Shown here: one piece after another, positions 9,201-17,287 of the stretch | Numbering within the stretch: the stretch's first letter is position 1 | Layout of the letters: each line of letters begins with the position of its first letter | Assembly (NCBI RefSeq): GCF_000800805.1 | Contig: NZ_CP010070.1 | Coordinates: 1-64,000, forward strand | Direction of reading: 5' to 3' | Length of the DNA stretch: 64,000 bases | Source: Candidatus Methanoplasma termitum | Lineage (GTDB): Archaea; Thermoplasmatota; Thermoplasmata; Methanomassiliicoccales; Methanomethylophilaceae | The notes under the pieces: generated by a model | What the model saw: only the letters and a program-made list of their open reading frames with translations | Told to the model about the DNA's origin: nothing | Database searches by the model: none | Translations under genes and position numbers: made by a program

Positions 9201-11435
9201 ACAATGATCATATTGATCATTGACGGGGAGGGCTCTGTACAGATAACCGGGGGAACAGACTTTGATGAGACATATAACGGGGCTGGAACCTATCAGATAC
9301 TCGTTCCGTTCGGCATCGATGAGCTGACCTTCACTGCGATTGCAACCGTATCGGGATGGAACTTCGTCAGCTTTGACCAGAACGGCGCTGCGGACACCTT
9401 CAGCCCCGTCACATACACCATAGCTCAGGATGACACCGTAACGGCGACATTCGACGAGACCGACGGAACGAACGACGTGCTCAACTACACCCTGACGATA
9501 GTCGGAGAGGGAGACGTCATCGTTGGAACGGCGACATTCACAGGCCCCGGAACATGGCTCATGTCGGTGCCGATCGCCACCCCGGACGTCACCTTCGAGG
9601 CGGATGCCAACGTCACCGGATGGAACTTCGTCAGCTTTGACCAGAACGGCGCTGCGGACACCTTCAGCCCCGTCACATACACCATAGCCGACGGAGACAC
9701 CGTAACAGCAACATTCGACGAGACCGACGGAACGAACGACGTGCTCAACTACACCCTGACGATAGTCGGAGAGGGAGACGTCATCGTTGGAACGGCGACA
9801 TTCACAGGCCCCGGAACATGGCTCATGTCGGTGCCGATCGCCACCCCGGACGTCACCTTCGAGGCGGATGCCAACGTCACCGGATGGAACTTCTTCAGCT
9901 TCGACCAGAACGGCGGAACGGCGTCCAGGTACAGTCCGATGACTTACACCGTGGCCCAGGGCGATACGATCACAGCGACCTTCGAGGACACCACCGACAC
10001 GACCGACGGAATGAACACCATCAACTACACCCTGACCATCGTAGGGAAGGGAGACGTTGACAACGGAACCGACACCTTCACCGGAGACGGTTCCTGGCTG
10101 ATCTCAATGGACGTGGTCTCACCGGCCACCACCGCGGACATCACATTCACCGCCGACCCCAACGTAGCGGGATGGAACTTCTTCAGCTTCGACCAGAACG
10201 GCGGAACGGCGTCCAGGTACAGTCCGATGACTTACACCGTGGTCCAGAATGACACCATAACCGCAACATTCGACGAGAAGGATGGAGTAAATGATGTGAA
10301 GAACATCACACTCACCGTCACCGGAAACGGCAGTGTCGCGGTTGATGGATTCCCTGACCCGTTCGTAGGCCCCGGAACATGGTTGCTGTCAGTTCCTGAC
10401 ACTGTAACCAATCTGAAGTTTACAGGAACTCCCACTGTGCCCAATGGCACCGTGACCTTCCTGCAGAACGGAGTAGGCGACAACACCAACCCGAAGACCT
10501 TCACCATAGCTGATGGCGACATCATATCTGCGGTGTTCGGATCATCTGGTGGACCGACCGAACCCAAGATATACACTATCACCGCGACCGCCGACTCAGG
10601 TTCCACCATTAACCCGAGCGGAAGAATCACTGTGCAGGCGGGTGACAGCAAGACGTTCACTTTCGCCGCGAAAGATGGCTATACAATAGTTGAGGTATGG
10701 ATAGATGGCGTGTACTCCCTCTCACAGGCAGAGATCGACAGCGGATCATACACCTTCTCTAATGTTATGTCAAACCATACCATTCAGATGAAGAGTGTAG
10801 TGGGCTCAAGGACCAGCGACATAACTTTGACGATTAACATCAAGGAAGGAGACGGATATGCAGAATACAGCATAAACGGCGGAAGCTTCACCAGATACAC
10901 TGGCCCAGTGACCTTACAGGTCGGCGACAATGTTGCGGTGAGGGCGTTCGCAGCGGACGGCTATCAATTTGCTAAGTGGGAGACACCGAGCGTAGAGACA
11001 AACTCTTCGCTTTCCTTCAACGATGTCAGAGCATCTATGCACCTCGACCTGTACTTCACGGTCGCCGTGACCGGCGCAGTCGACAACAAAGACGGATCAG
11101 CATTGTGGATCATTGGCCTACTGATCCTTGTGATTTTGTTGGCGTTGTTCTTGCTGTTCTTGCTGTGGATAAGGGCCGGTCTGTTCCTATCCATAACCAT
11201 GGGAGGAGAGGCAGTGAACGGCGCGGCCGTGACCTATGTCGTAGTCAACGACGACGGCAAGACAAAGAATGGGGTCAAGTCTTCGAGCTCCAGAGGAAAG
11301 CTCAGGATACCCGCGAAGAAGAACGCTACGGTCACCATAACCATGGCGGCAAAGGATGGACACATCGCTACAGGTCTGCCTCTGATCGTCTCAATGGAGA
11401 ACAGGAGAGAGCACAGAGAGATGATTCTCAAGTAA
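3258..11435 (+). CDS. Giant beta-helix surface adhesin with membrane anchor
   Basis: This 2725-aa protein is secreted and membrane-anchored. The first ~42 residues form a signal peptide with a hydrophobic core (IVALAVLAMVAAV) and a plausible cleavage site after SDAAA. Residues ~100-1990 are hundreds of short degenerate units of the type GGTVTN.G.I.G...GI, typical of right-handed beta-helix adhesins. They fall into three modules, each ending in a recognisable block (NVANDVTFGVGSSIEGNF and variants). Residues ~2030-2350 are tandem ~88-aa repeats containing GWNF.SFDQNG. The last ~290 residues are shared with the 1564-aa protein at 11725: a GY..VEV.IDG module, one transmembrane helix (~2615-2646) and a basic ~79-residue tail. 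It starts with GTG after a TGGGGGAGA site. Attachment to host or partner cells is inferred. Confidence 0.85.
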   Translation: MAGVKSKDILKPKSKLIMTAIVALAVLAMVAAVYSPTSDAAARWYCVENGSMTQSPASTTEYSSDQAAMTINANGWHYFIPSNTTATAPVTARNINVDSITVSGGSTANIILWSSSVWTFTLTVTNGITVANGSTLNIYVQPIDRTASTVRIGDAKIITPSIQLNGTAKLKNVGTIEVGNLFFSDNNNAAITANGTLNNYGIITNTSSGNGVTLTGDKGGIATVNNYGIFGTNVASTSISTLGGQIYASTNGINVMASGGNITNDGVIQGGTYGINATPNVTVINNAAGTIQGNTTGINLAAGGTVTNSGLITGVSDIGIYTNGPNTQITNNNSPGGGVISGGTKGISVTAAAAGTTITNTGNIGGSQIGIDAQANVTVTNTDGEIHGDSTAGINLAVGGTVTNTGVIASLNGNGIYSNGANTNITNNVGSTVPLGSIQGGNSGIYLNAGGDVNNYALITGVSQGVYLPVGGNVNNQTSGLIYAAGGTMPASVGVSYGVNETIVNYGTIMGDENGIRFARGGTVTNYGSITGTIGYGIFSPMSIVETMTVTNYNTITGKSIGIYLSAGGTVTNKPGGTITGTDNYGIVSDKDVWVINDGTIDGSSGIILTGGSVNKIDNTGDIIATGKQGISVINSTTNVEITNSGQIKGASEGISINGDGIINNNSGTIIGGTAAISTAATSNSINILNDGLIEGNNSGIYLLGTQSTIENRDTINGIGGIGISSAGGPTVLLNDGTITGDVTLLSGVVNNVTFITGSEIDGNFDIGDGNSTLDFPGAPDINLKYSTVTGTTKIYLNTTVTFGNGWTSPPAIGLDDKIILIKGTTGGSMATYRYVSYTFNGEEFTILAANSKTDLIAKLTYVTADYVLIDGSQEQAPNQVFTLSQADFDNMGTFILDNTGSPNNGWYYITENVTLSNSITMSGDVSLIVRDSCTVTVTSGNGVEVPAGSSAAVYANTRAGVDAGDIGVVTSTAAGAYGVNAAGNVINTASINIPSSTNGAVVSMGINASSQIDIINGVTGIIQGRGGINLTVGGMVDNYGIIKADMGAGTGAGIQIGGNATVTNEEGGKILGSTGIYCISGNVEIDNSGTIDGTDGIRLITTSVCTITNNKTGIIKQSAGTGTSNAICYSQSATGNIYNYGQILAEKGPAIFIDTSYATTAVNTFNYVNADGTRALIKGPYAIQYINSSRGDIYNEADVQSSTGYAIQSSYSGSKITNALGGKLTGTGGISTSGVSVINAGDIIANGTPGGNPSIGIISLGNVSIENSGNITAGLYGITLSGGTVKNTSAGNITVSGAYNSNMIGIRGTNGETIINDGRIDVTTTGSVNAIGIRLQAGGNITNNNVISGGNYGVWSVGTVKLSNYDSIIGNVTLDNVANDVVFGAGSSITGNFTMGTGGGTLKFTDPSGSLTTSALKYSTVSGVANIGSALVSFDGLPSDYDLRTIVLIDANTVVNTANAYRYGTYSTVSPDPVYDFVVLSQPERLIAVIEEEIPYVDVDGNTQTHTAIYIDNIFFERSSGNGILYDTNTGGTDGTWYYVPEGTEIDLTGLAIRDLAASNSVSIIIGNDGVLSLADFVNVFTDTFSIYSQPEGTGAIGILNNNINSRINLPNGCEFTNTAYIYRQPIGSAQTESVIGNGVVTVTNGVTGVIKGGQAISLTGGGSVYNYGDIIGDLYDGVYVGYGITNIINSQTSPGGGSGPGTISGKNSGISIIANGNSSVINDGTIVGLGTSGIAFMGYSDSIIEITNKGTIEGESSGINMNTGTVHNSNTISGTGLGSTGIICNGTLTALGSEIFNETGSSVISGVGAGVIMYNGGTAVNNGSIIGTANGLFATAYVDLSNYGSIKGNVSLANVANDVTFGVGSSIEGNFNMGTAGGTLDFVGQLVDGVLTYATVTGASNIPQSTTVSFGNDWDNGTVTAPTLNAKEVIILIDGSPSGTVSDYSSTYTPNGSPIDYQIFTRAYPAGTTILDQLIAYPGTMIILIIDGEGSVQITGGTDFDETYNGAGTYQILVPFGIDELTFTAIATVSGWNFVSFDQNGAADTFSPVTYTIAQDDTVTATFDETDGTNDVLNYTLTIVGEGDVIVGTATFTGPGTWLMSVPIATPDVTFEADANVTGWNFVSFDQNGAADTFSPVTYTIADGDTVTATFDETDGTNDVLNYTLTIVGEGDVIVGTATFTGPGTWLMSVPIATPDVTFEADANVTGWNFFSFDQNGGTASRYSPMTYTVAQGDTITATFEDTTDTTDGMNTINYTLTIVGKGDVDNGTDTFTGDGSWLISMDVVSPATTADITFTADPNVAGWNFFSFDQNGGTASRYSPMTYTVVQNDTITATFDEKDGVNDVKNITLTVTGNGSVAVDGFPDPFVGPGTWLLSVPDTVTNLKFTGTPTVPNGTVTFLQNGVGDNTNPKTFTIADGDIISAVFGSSGGPTEPKIYTITATADSGSTINPSGRITVQAGDSKTFTFAAKDGYTIVEVWIDGVYSLSQAEIDSGSYTFSNVMSNHTIQMKSVVGSRTSDITLTINIKEGDGYAEYSINGGSFTRYTGPVTLQVGDNVAVRAFAADGYQFAKWETPSVETNSSLSFNDVRASMHLDLYFTVAVTGAVDNKDGSALWIIGLLILVILLALFLLFLLWIRAGLFLSITMGGEAVNGAAVTYVVVNDDGKTKNGVKSSSSRGKLRIPAKKNATVTITMAAKDGHIATGLPLIVSMENRREHREMILK
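9354..10240 (+). repeat. Tandem ~264-bp repeats inside the giant adhesin gene
   Basis: Copies beginning GGATGGAACTTC start at 9354, 9618, 9882 and 10170, giving spacings of 264, 264 and 288 bp. Long stretches of copies one to three are identical at the DNA level, which points to recent duplication or gene conversion. The units encode ~88-aa Ig-like repeats. Confidence 0.9.
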
Positions 11436-11501
11436 GACGCCCGGAAACAACAGCCTAAACTTTTTATAAACTCTCTTTTAATTTACTCTGTATCTCATTT
11501 T

Positions 11502-11630
11502 ATGCTTAGAAACAGAATGCTTTCGATCCATCTGGCAGTTAAAGTTCCCATCAAGGGAGCAGTGGATGTGTGCTTTCAAAAAGTTTCAGGTGCTTGCTCT
11601 TCTTTTGTTTACAACGATATGTTTTTTTAA
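11502..11630 (+). pseudogene. Short relic resembling the adhesin C-terminal tail
   Basis: A 42-codon frame in the spacer between the two giant genes contains LSIHLAVKVPIKGAVDVCF. This lines up loosely with the start of the shared tails (LTITTAKEAVEGAVVTY in the downstream protein, LSITMGGEAVNGAAVTY upstream). It lacks a signal peptide, an anchor and the rest of the tail. I read it as a degraded fragment of a family member, but it is short enough to be chance. Confidence 0.3.
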
Positions 11631-11724
11631 CTAAATTTTTTGTAAAAATTTTTTTGGTAAAGGTATCTAATATAAATAATACCTATAATATATATCAGAA
11701 TATACACGGGGGGCATTCGAAATA

Positions 11725-14700
11725 ATGTTAAAGTACATAATCGGAGAGCAGAGCAGAATAGCTTTAATTGTAATGATACTAACTTTGTTGGTTGTGACCA
11801 TCGTACCGATCGGTCTGATGGAATACGGCAGCACAAGTGAAGGTGTGCCTTCAGGCACACCGATAAGCACGCCACAGGAACTACAAGATATTGTCGTAAA
11901 CGATCCTACTGCACAATACTATCTTGCAAATGACATATTTTTTGGCACCGAGGATCTGAACGGTGGCATAGACATAGGAATACTTGCGGTATTCGACGGA
12001 ACAAAGGGCATGACCGTGACGCTCACGCTGCCCGCCGGCATCTCGATCGTAATGGGAAGCGCGGGAGTGAACTCACAAATGGTCGGCTTCAATAACAGTA
12101 CCGCTACCGCGACGTTTAACGATGTCATGTTGGGAAATTACACTCTTATGATAGGAGGTACGCTGAGCAACGGGGACACGTTCGCACTCGCAAGATTGTC
12201 GAACTTCGTCGCAGGCCCGTCCGATCCATCGGATCCCGCATACCCATACCACACAATACTGAACACTACCTTCAACAGCAACGGTAACTTCACTCCGATA
12301 GGTACGGCTTCCACGCCTTTCAAGGGAACCCTTGACGGAAACGGTCATGCCATATACGGGATGAACTCCGCAGTGTTCGATATGACCCTTGCGGTCAGTG
12401 GTCTCTTCGCATACGCCCAAGGCGCAACGATAATTAATCTTGGAAATGTTCTGGACAGGAACGGAGCGGGCTGGTCATTCGCGGCATCGATGGAAGAGTC
12501 GTACTCTGGCGGCATAGTGGGCGTTTCGCTCGGATCGACCATAAGGAACTGCTACAATTCCATCTACGTTTCGGCGGCAGATAACGGTTCCACGGACATG
12601 GGTAGCGCCGGAGGAATAATAGGAACTGACAGTACCGGCACTACTGGGACGCCCTCTATTATTGAAGATAATTGGAACGGCGGAAGGGTCGTCGGTCTGA
12701 CAGCCAACGGAAGGAATGTTGCCGGAGGAGGGATAATAGGATGCAGCCGTTTCTCGTCCATACGCGGATGCAATAACTCCGGTGCGATCTTCGCTGTAGC
12801 GAACGTGCCGGGAACCGGTAGCGATGCGATATTTGTCGGAGGCATCGCAGGTTACGTAAATCCATTGATATCTTCATTCCAAATATCTGATTCCTTTAAT
12901 ACCGGTGTTATCACAGGCAAGTCCACATACCGTGACATACGCGTTGGCGGAATAGTGGGATTCTTTGAAACAGACAATGCGGTCATGGCCTCACCGGCGA
13001 TCGTCAGGTGTTACAACTCCGGCACTCTGGATAATCAATTCTATTATCTTACCGGCAGCAACGGCTCGACCCAAGTGGGCGGCATAGTCGGTGAGATAAA
13101 TTCAACGAGCCACGGCGGGAGACCCGCACCGCTGATCCAACAGTGTTACAATACCGGGAACATCAAAGCGAATTCGCAATTCAACATCTTCTCAGGCGGC
13201 ATCGTCGGAGAAGTGGATTATGCATCATGCAGAATATTTGACTGTTATAACACGGGGCTTATGACCTCTACGGGTACCGGTGCGGCTAACATGAGGGCAA
13301 CGGGAGGAATAGTGGGCTTAGCCTCTGTCTACGCACGGAATGTCATCTTGTCCAACTGCTACAACAACGGCACGCTGGATGCGACCGGGCCGGCTACGAC
13401 GAAGGGAGGCATGATCGGACTCAACAATGCTCCCGCCGATAACACGGGTACGTCGTTCTTCAACTGTTATTCTCTCGATACGGTCTCTGCTTTGCTGTTT
13501 GACGGAGGCGCCAACAACCCGCTCCGCGACCAAGGGACAGCTACGCCGGCAAGGGGCACCAATCAAGCTTCCGGCAGATACACATCAACTCTGATGACCC
13601 AACCAACACTAGCAAATGCTCAAGCCAACACCAACTCGATATACTATACCGGAACAATGACGGGTACAGGGTTGGGCGCGATTGGATTAGCTACAATAAC
13701 GGGATGGAATTTCAACACCACATGGACGATAGACAAGAACATAAACGGCGGATACCCCACACTCAGGGCGTTCGTCCAAATGGTCTCTCTGGATGCTAAC
13801 ACAGAGAGTACAGTTTCAGATATGAACATCTTCATAGGTTCGAATTATTATAGTCAGACGGACCCGCAATACCCACAGTACCAGCTTGTTGGCGGTCGGG
13901 TGACATTCTGGGTCGAGCCGACCCTGAATCCCGACATGGGGCAGACGCCGCAGTACCAATGGCAGATAAGCACCGATGGGGGATCCACATGGAACCCCAT
14001 ACTCGGGGCGGTAGGTCAGAGCTTCACTCTGGCACCGGTGATCGGCACCGACAGCGGTACGATGTATCGTGCGGCTGTGACATCGCCAGGACTCAGCGGG
14101 TCCGAGATATCTGAACCGAACACACTGTATGTGCTTGCGACAGTAACTGCGAATGGGACAGGACTTACAAGAGATACGGGATTTGAACCCATAGGCGAGA
14201 CAGACCCAGATCCAGAAGTGTTGGTCTATTGGGACATTCCTTCGTTGCCGATCATCCTCACGACGGCAGCCGGCAATGATGTTCCTACAGACGTTGTAGT
14301 GACAATGGGCGGTGCGATCCTCGACCCGACATCTGATTACACATATGATATGGCCGGCGGAGAAGTATCGCTACTCATCCCGACAGACGGCGACATAGTG
14401 ATAACGGCCGTCTACACAGTGACATCAGACATACTCCATGTGGAACCAGACCCGGAAACAGCTGAATACGATTCCAAGCCGACAATAACCATCAACGAGG
14501 ACACAGGATACGCCCTGCCGTCCGAGATAATCGTGACAATGGCAGGCTCGGTCGTTGCGGCGTCTGATTACACATATGATGACAGTACCGGAGAGATCGT
14601 GTTCGGTGTTCCGGTAACCGGCAACATAGTCATATCGACTGCACCTTGCACTGTGACCTATGACGCCAACGGCGGAGACACATCATCGGTACCTCCGCAA

Positions 14701-16419
14701 GCCACCGACCTACTCTTCAATGATACATACACCCTGTCCTCGACGGAGCCGACCCACGCCGACGTCTCCGGATCGCCTGTGCTGTTCATGGGATGGACCC
14801 TCACACAGATAGCCGGCGTCCTCGCATACGGGGACGCCGACCCAACATCCTCGCTGGTCACCTCGGTAACGATAACCAGCGCCGATGTGACGGTTTACGC
14901 TGTATGGGGAATCGACACGAACAACAACGGAATCCCGGATGTTCTCGAAGATGAATATTCGGTGATCTACAACGTCAACGGCGGCAACGCCGACGGACCC
15001 GCGACACAGTCCAATCTCCTCCCGGACACATACACCCTGTCCTCGACGGAGCCGACCCACGCCGACGTCTCCGGATCGCCTGTGCTGTTCATGGGATGGA
15101 CCCTCACACAGATAGCCGGCGTCCTCGCATACGGGGACGCCGACCCAACATCCTCGCTGGTCACCTCGGTAACGATAACCAGCGCCGATGTGACGGTTTA
15201 CGCTGTATGGGGAATCGACACGAACAACAACGGAATCCCGGATGTTCTCGAGAGTGTTTACACTGTGACCTATAACGCCAACGGTGGGAATGGTTCATCA
15301 GTGCCAGCACCGGAAACGGGTCTGCTTTCCGGCGACATATGCACCCTGTCCTCGACGGTGCCCACTCACACCAATGCAGTTGACGGCAGGGCGATAGTCT
15401 TTATAGGATGGACCCTGACCAAGGACACCAAGATATACGCCGTAGGAGACACACTTCCCACGACGAGAACGACCGTTACAGTGTCAAGCAACGTTACTGT
15501 ATACGCCGTATGGAAGTATAATTCCGAACCTGTCATTCCACCGACACCCGAACCCAAGCAATATACCATTACAGCGATGGCCGACTCGGGATCCACCATA
15601 ACCCCGAACGGAAAGGTCTCTGTGCACCAGGGTGACAGTCAGACATTCACTTTCAAGGCTAAGGAAGGCTGTAAGATAACAGAGGTAGTTATAGACGGCC
15701 TCTACAGTTTGACTCAATCTCAGATAGATGCCGGTTCATATGCATTCACCAATGTGATGTCTAACCATACCATAAAGGTGAAGAGCGTTGCAGTCAGCAC
15801 AGAGCTGGGAGACATAACCCTGACGATAGATATTGTGGAAGGAGAAGGTCACGCCGAATACAGCATAGACAACGGAACCCCCATCGTATATACGACGACG
15901 GTGACCCTCTATGCAGGCGAGAATGTCTCTGTGGCCGCTTTCGCAGACGATGGCTACTACTTTGCCGAGTGGGATATTCCAAGCGTGCAGACATCGCCGA
16001 CACTGTCCTTCGACGACGTCAGAAGCTCCCTGCATCTGGATCTGCACCTTGAACCCAACGACAATGTCGTCGGGGACACCAACAACCACGGATCCATATG
16101 GTGGGTCATCGCACTGCTGGCGATCTTGGCAATATTGTTCTTCATCCTGCTTTGGATAAGATCCGGTCTGTTCTTGACGATAACAACGGCAAAGGAGGCG
16201 GTCGAGGGTGCGGTCGTGACCTACAGGATAGACAAGGACGATAAGACAGAGAGCGGCGTAAAGTCATCGAACTCGAAGGGCAAGCTCAGAATATCTGCGA
16301 AGAAGAACTCCGTGGTCACCATATCCGCGGTGGCCAAGGACGGACACACAGCGGTTGGCTTACCCCTCATTGTGGTTATGGAACACAGGAGAGAGCACAG
16401 AGAGATAATCCTCAAGTAA
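11725..16419 (+). CDS. Large surface protein with GLUG and Listeria-Bacteroides repeats
   Basis: This 1564-aa protein begins with a hydrophobic signal or anchor helix (about residues 10-32). Residues ~200-640 carry repeated GGIVG...NCYNTG units of the GLUG type. Residues ~920-1270 include three Listeria-Bacteroides (InlB B-type) repeats with the pattern VTYNANGG...FMGWTL...VTVYAVW; two are nearly identical. The C-terminal ~290 residues match the 2725-aa protein upstream: a GC.ITEVVIDG module, then a single transmembrane helix (IWWVIALLAILAILFFILLW), then a basic tail ending RREHREIILK. Such repeats are common in adhesins of gut archaea and bacteria. An adhesive or cell-contact role is inferred. 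Confidence 0.85.
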   Translation: MLKYIIGEQSRIALIVMILTLLVVTIVPIGLMEYGSTSEGVPSGTPISTPQELQDIVVNDPTAQYYLANDIFFGTEDLNGGIDIGILAVFDGTKGMTVTLTLPAGISIVMGSAGVNSQMVGFNNSTATATFNDVMLGNYTLMIGGTLSNGDTFALARLSNFVAGPSDPSDPAYPYHTILNTTFNSNGNFTPIGTASTPFKGTLDGNGHAIYGMNSAVFDMTLAVSGLFAYAQGATIINLGNVLDRNGAGWSFAASMEESYSGGIVGVSLGSTIRNCYNSIYVSAADNGSTDMGSAGGIIGTDSTGTTGTPSIIEDNWNGGRVVGLTANGRNVAGGGIIGCSRFSSIRGCNNSGAIFAVANVPGTGSDAIFVGGIAGYVNPLISSFQISDSFNTGVITGKSTYRDIRVGGIVGFFETDNAVMASPAIVRCYNSGTLDNQFYYLTGSNGSTQVGGIVGEINSTSHGGRPAPLIQQCYNTGNIKANSQFNIFSGGIVGEVDYASCRIFDCYNTGLMTSTGTGAANMRATGGIVGLASVYARNVILSNCYNNGTLDATGPATTKGGMIGLNNAPADNTGTSFFNCYSLDTVSALLFDGGANNPLRDQGTATPARGTNQASGRYTSTLMTQPTLANAQANTNSIYYTGTMTGTGLGAIGLATITGWNFNTTWTIDKNINGGYPTLRAFVQMVSLDANTESTVSDMNIFIGSNYYSQTDPQYPQYQLVGGRVTFWVEPTLNPDMGQTPQYQWQISTDGGSTWNPILGAVGQSFTLAPVIGTDSGTMYRAAVTSPGLSGSEISEPNTLYVLATVTANGTGLTRDTGFEPIGETDPDPEVLVYWDIPSLPIILTTAAGNDVPTDVVVTMGGAILDPTSDYTYDMAGGEVSLLIPTDGDIVITAVYTVTSDILHVEPDPETAEYDSKPTITINEDTGYALPSEIIVTMAGSVVAASDYTYDDSTGEIVFGVPVTGNIVISTAPCTVTYDANGGDTSSVPPQATDLLFNDTYTLSSTEPTHADVSGSPVLFMGWTLTQIAGVLAYGDADPTSSLVTSVTITSADVTVYAVWGIDTNNNGIPDVLEDEYSVIYNVNGGNADGPATQSNLLPDTYTLSSTEPTHADVSGSPVLFMGWTLTQIAGVLAYGDADPTSSLVTSVTITSADVTVYAVWGIDTNNNGIPDVLESVYTVTYNANGGNGSSVPAPETGLLSGDICTLSSTVPTHTNAVDGRAIVFIGWTLTKDTKIYAVGDTLPTTRTTVTVSSNVTVYAVWKYNSEPVIPPTPEPKQYTITAMADSGSTITPNGKVSVHQGDSQTFTFKAKEGCKITEVVIDGLYSLTQSQIDAGSYAFTNVMSNHTIKVKSVAVSTELGDITLTIDIVEGEGHAEYSIDNGTPIVYTTTVTLYAGENVSVAAFADDGYYFAEWDIPSVQTSPTLSFDDVRSSLHLDLHLEPNDNVVGDTNNHGSIWWVIALLAILAILFFILLWIRSGLFLTITTAKEAVEGAVVTYRIDKDDKTESGVKSSNSKGKLRISAKKNSVVTISAVAKDGHTAVGLPLIVVMEHRREHREIILK
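14725..14948 (+). repeat. 224-bp exact direct repeat, copy 1
   Basis: This stretch appears identical to 15028-15251, offset by 303 bp. It encodes one Listeria-Bacteroides-type repeat ending GIDTNNNGIPDVLE. Confidence 0.9.
15028..15251 (+). repeat. 224-bp exact direct repeat, copy 2
   Basis: This is the second copy of 14725-14948. Identity at synonymous positions implies recent duplication or ongoing conversion, and the repeat could expand or contract by recombination in frame, because the 303-bp offset is 101 codons. Confidence 0.9.
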
Positions 16420-16465
16420 CAATGAAAAAGACCTCCTAAACTGCCCGCAAACCTCTTTTAAACCA

Positions 16466-16490
16466 TTTTTCATTTTTTCATTTTTTTATT
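16466..16490 (+). terminator. Oligo-T terminator after the 1564-aa surface protein gene
   Basis: Three runs of five to seven T, interrupted by CA, follow 46 bp after the stop codon. Archaeal RNA polymerase terminates at such T tracts without needing a hairpin. Confidence 0.5.
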
Positions 16491-16561
16491 AAAGAAGATA
16501 CTTCTGACCGGCCGCTCAAAAGCAAAATAATCTATTAAGAAGAAACACATACTGCGGCCGT

Positions 16562-17287
16562 ATGATAACAATGATCGGAGTAAGACATGTCGTCAGTATA
16601 TCTGAACAGGTCTCTTTCATTGTGAAACATACTTGGCCGGATGCCGTGCTCGTGGAGTTGGATGAGAGAAGATACGCTTCACTGATGAACGGCAAAAGAG
16701 AAGATAAAGTACCGGACAATACCCGTAAACACCGTCGCGGTCTTCTCGGCGATATCTCGGCACATCAGAACAAAGCATCGGAAAAGAACGACGCAGGAGG
16801 CGCCGATGAGATGCTCGCCGCGATATATGCGGGAAAAACGGCCGGTGCGGATATAATATGCATCGATAAGGATGCGGAGCAGGTAATGAAAGAGATCGAA
16901 GAGAACATGTCCTTTTCTGAAAGGATGAGATTCTCTTTTTCCCTTAAAACAGATGAGCTCTTCGGAAAGAGTAAAAAAAAGATCACACGAAAGCGTTTCA
17001 TTGTCGACGAAGAGAGCTATGTACAAAACATGCGTAAGAAGTTCCCCACAATAGTTGAGAAACTCGTGGATGAAAGAAACGCATTCATGGCGGAAAAGAT
17101 CAGGACCTCATCGGAAAAATACAAGAATATGGTTGTTGTGGTGGGAGATGTGCACGTCAAAGGTATATGCGATATTCTGGATGGTATCGAGATCGACACG
17201 ATCAGGCTGGCAGAGATGATGGATCCGGAAAGCATGGATAATATCAGGTCTCGCATCTGGAACAGAAGAGCGGAGGCATCAGAATGA
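16562..17287 (+). CDS. TraB/PrgY-family protein, short form
   Basis: The protein (241 aa) resembles the TraB/PrgY family, a fold of proposed metal-dependent hydrolases of uncertain role. Family features are the N-terminal GVRHVVSISEQV followed by PDAVLVELDERRYASL, and near the C-terminus VVVGDVHVKGI, the second conserved His region. It lacks the membrane segments found after this domain in longer archaeal members, so it is the soluble core only. The start could be the first ATG or the in-frame ATG at 16571. The stop overlaps the thyX start by 4 bp, so the two are probably translationally coupled. No functional link to thymidylate synthesis is known to me. Confidence 0.75.
   Translation: MITMIGVRHVVSISEQVSFIVKHTWPDAVLVELDERRYASLMNGKREDKVPDNTRKHRRGLLGDISAHQNKASEKNDAGGADEMLAAIYAGKTAGADIICIDKDAEQVMKEIEENMSFSERMRFSFSLKTDELFGKSKKKITRKRFIVDEESYVQNMRKKFPTIVEKLVDERNAFMAEKIRTSSEKYKNMVVVVGDVHVKGICDILDGIEIDTIRLAEMMDPESMDNIRSRIWNRRAEASE

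Noticed and set aside
3258-16419. Repeats in the giant genes as a CRISPR array
   Set aside because: The repeats are in frame, protein-coding and of variable length with no regular spacers; no cas genes are present.
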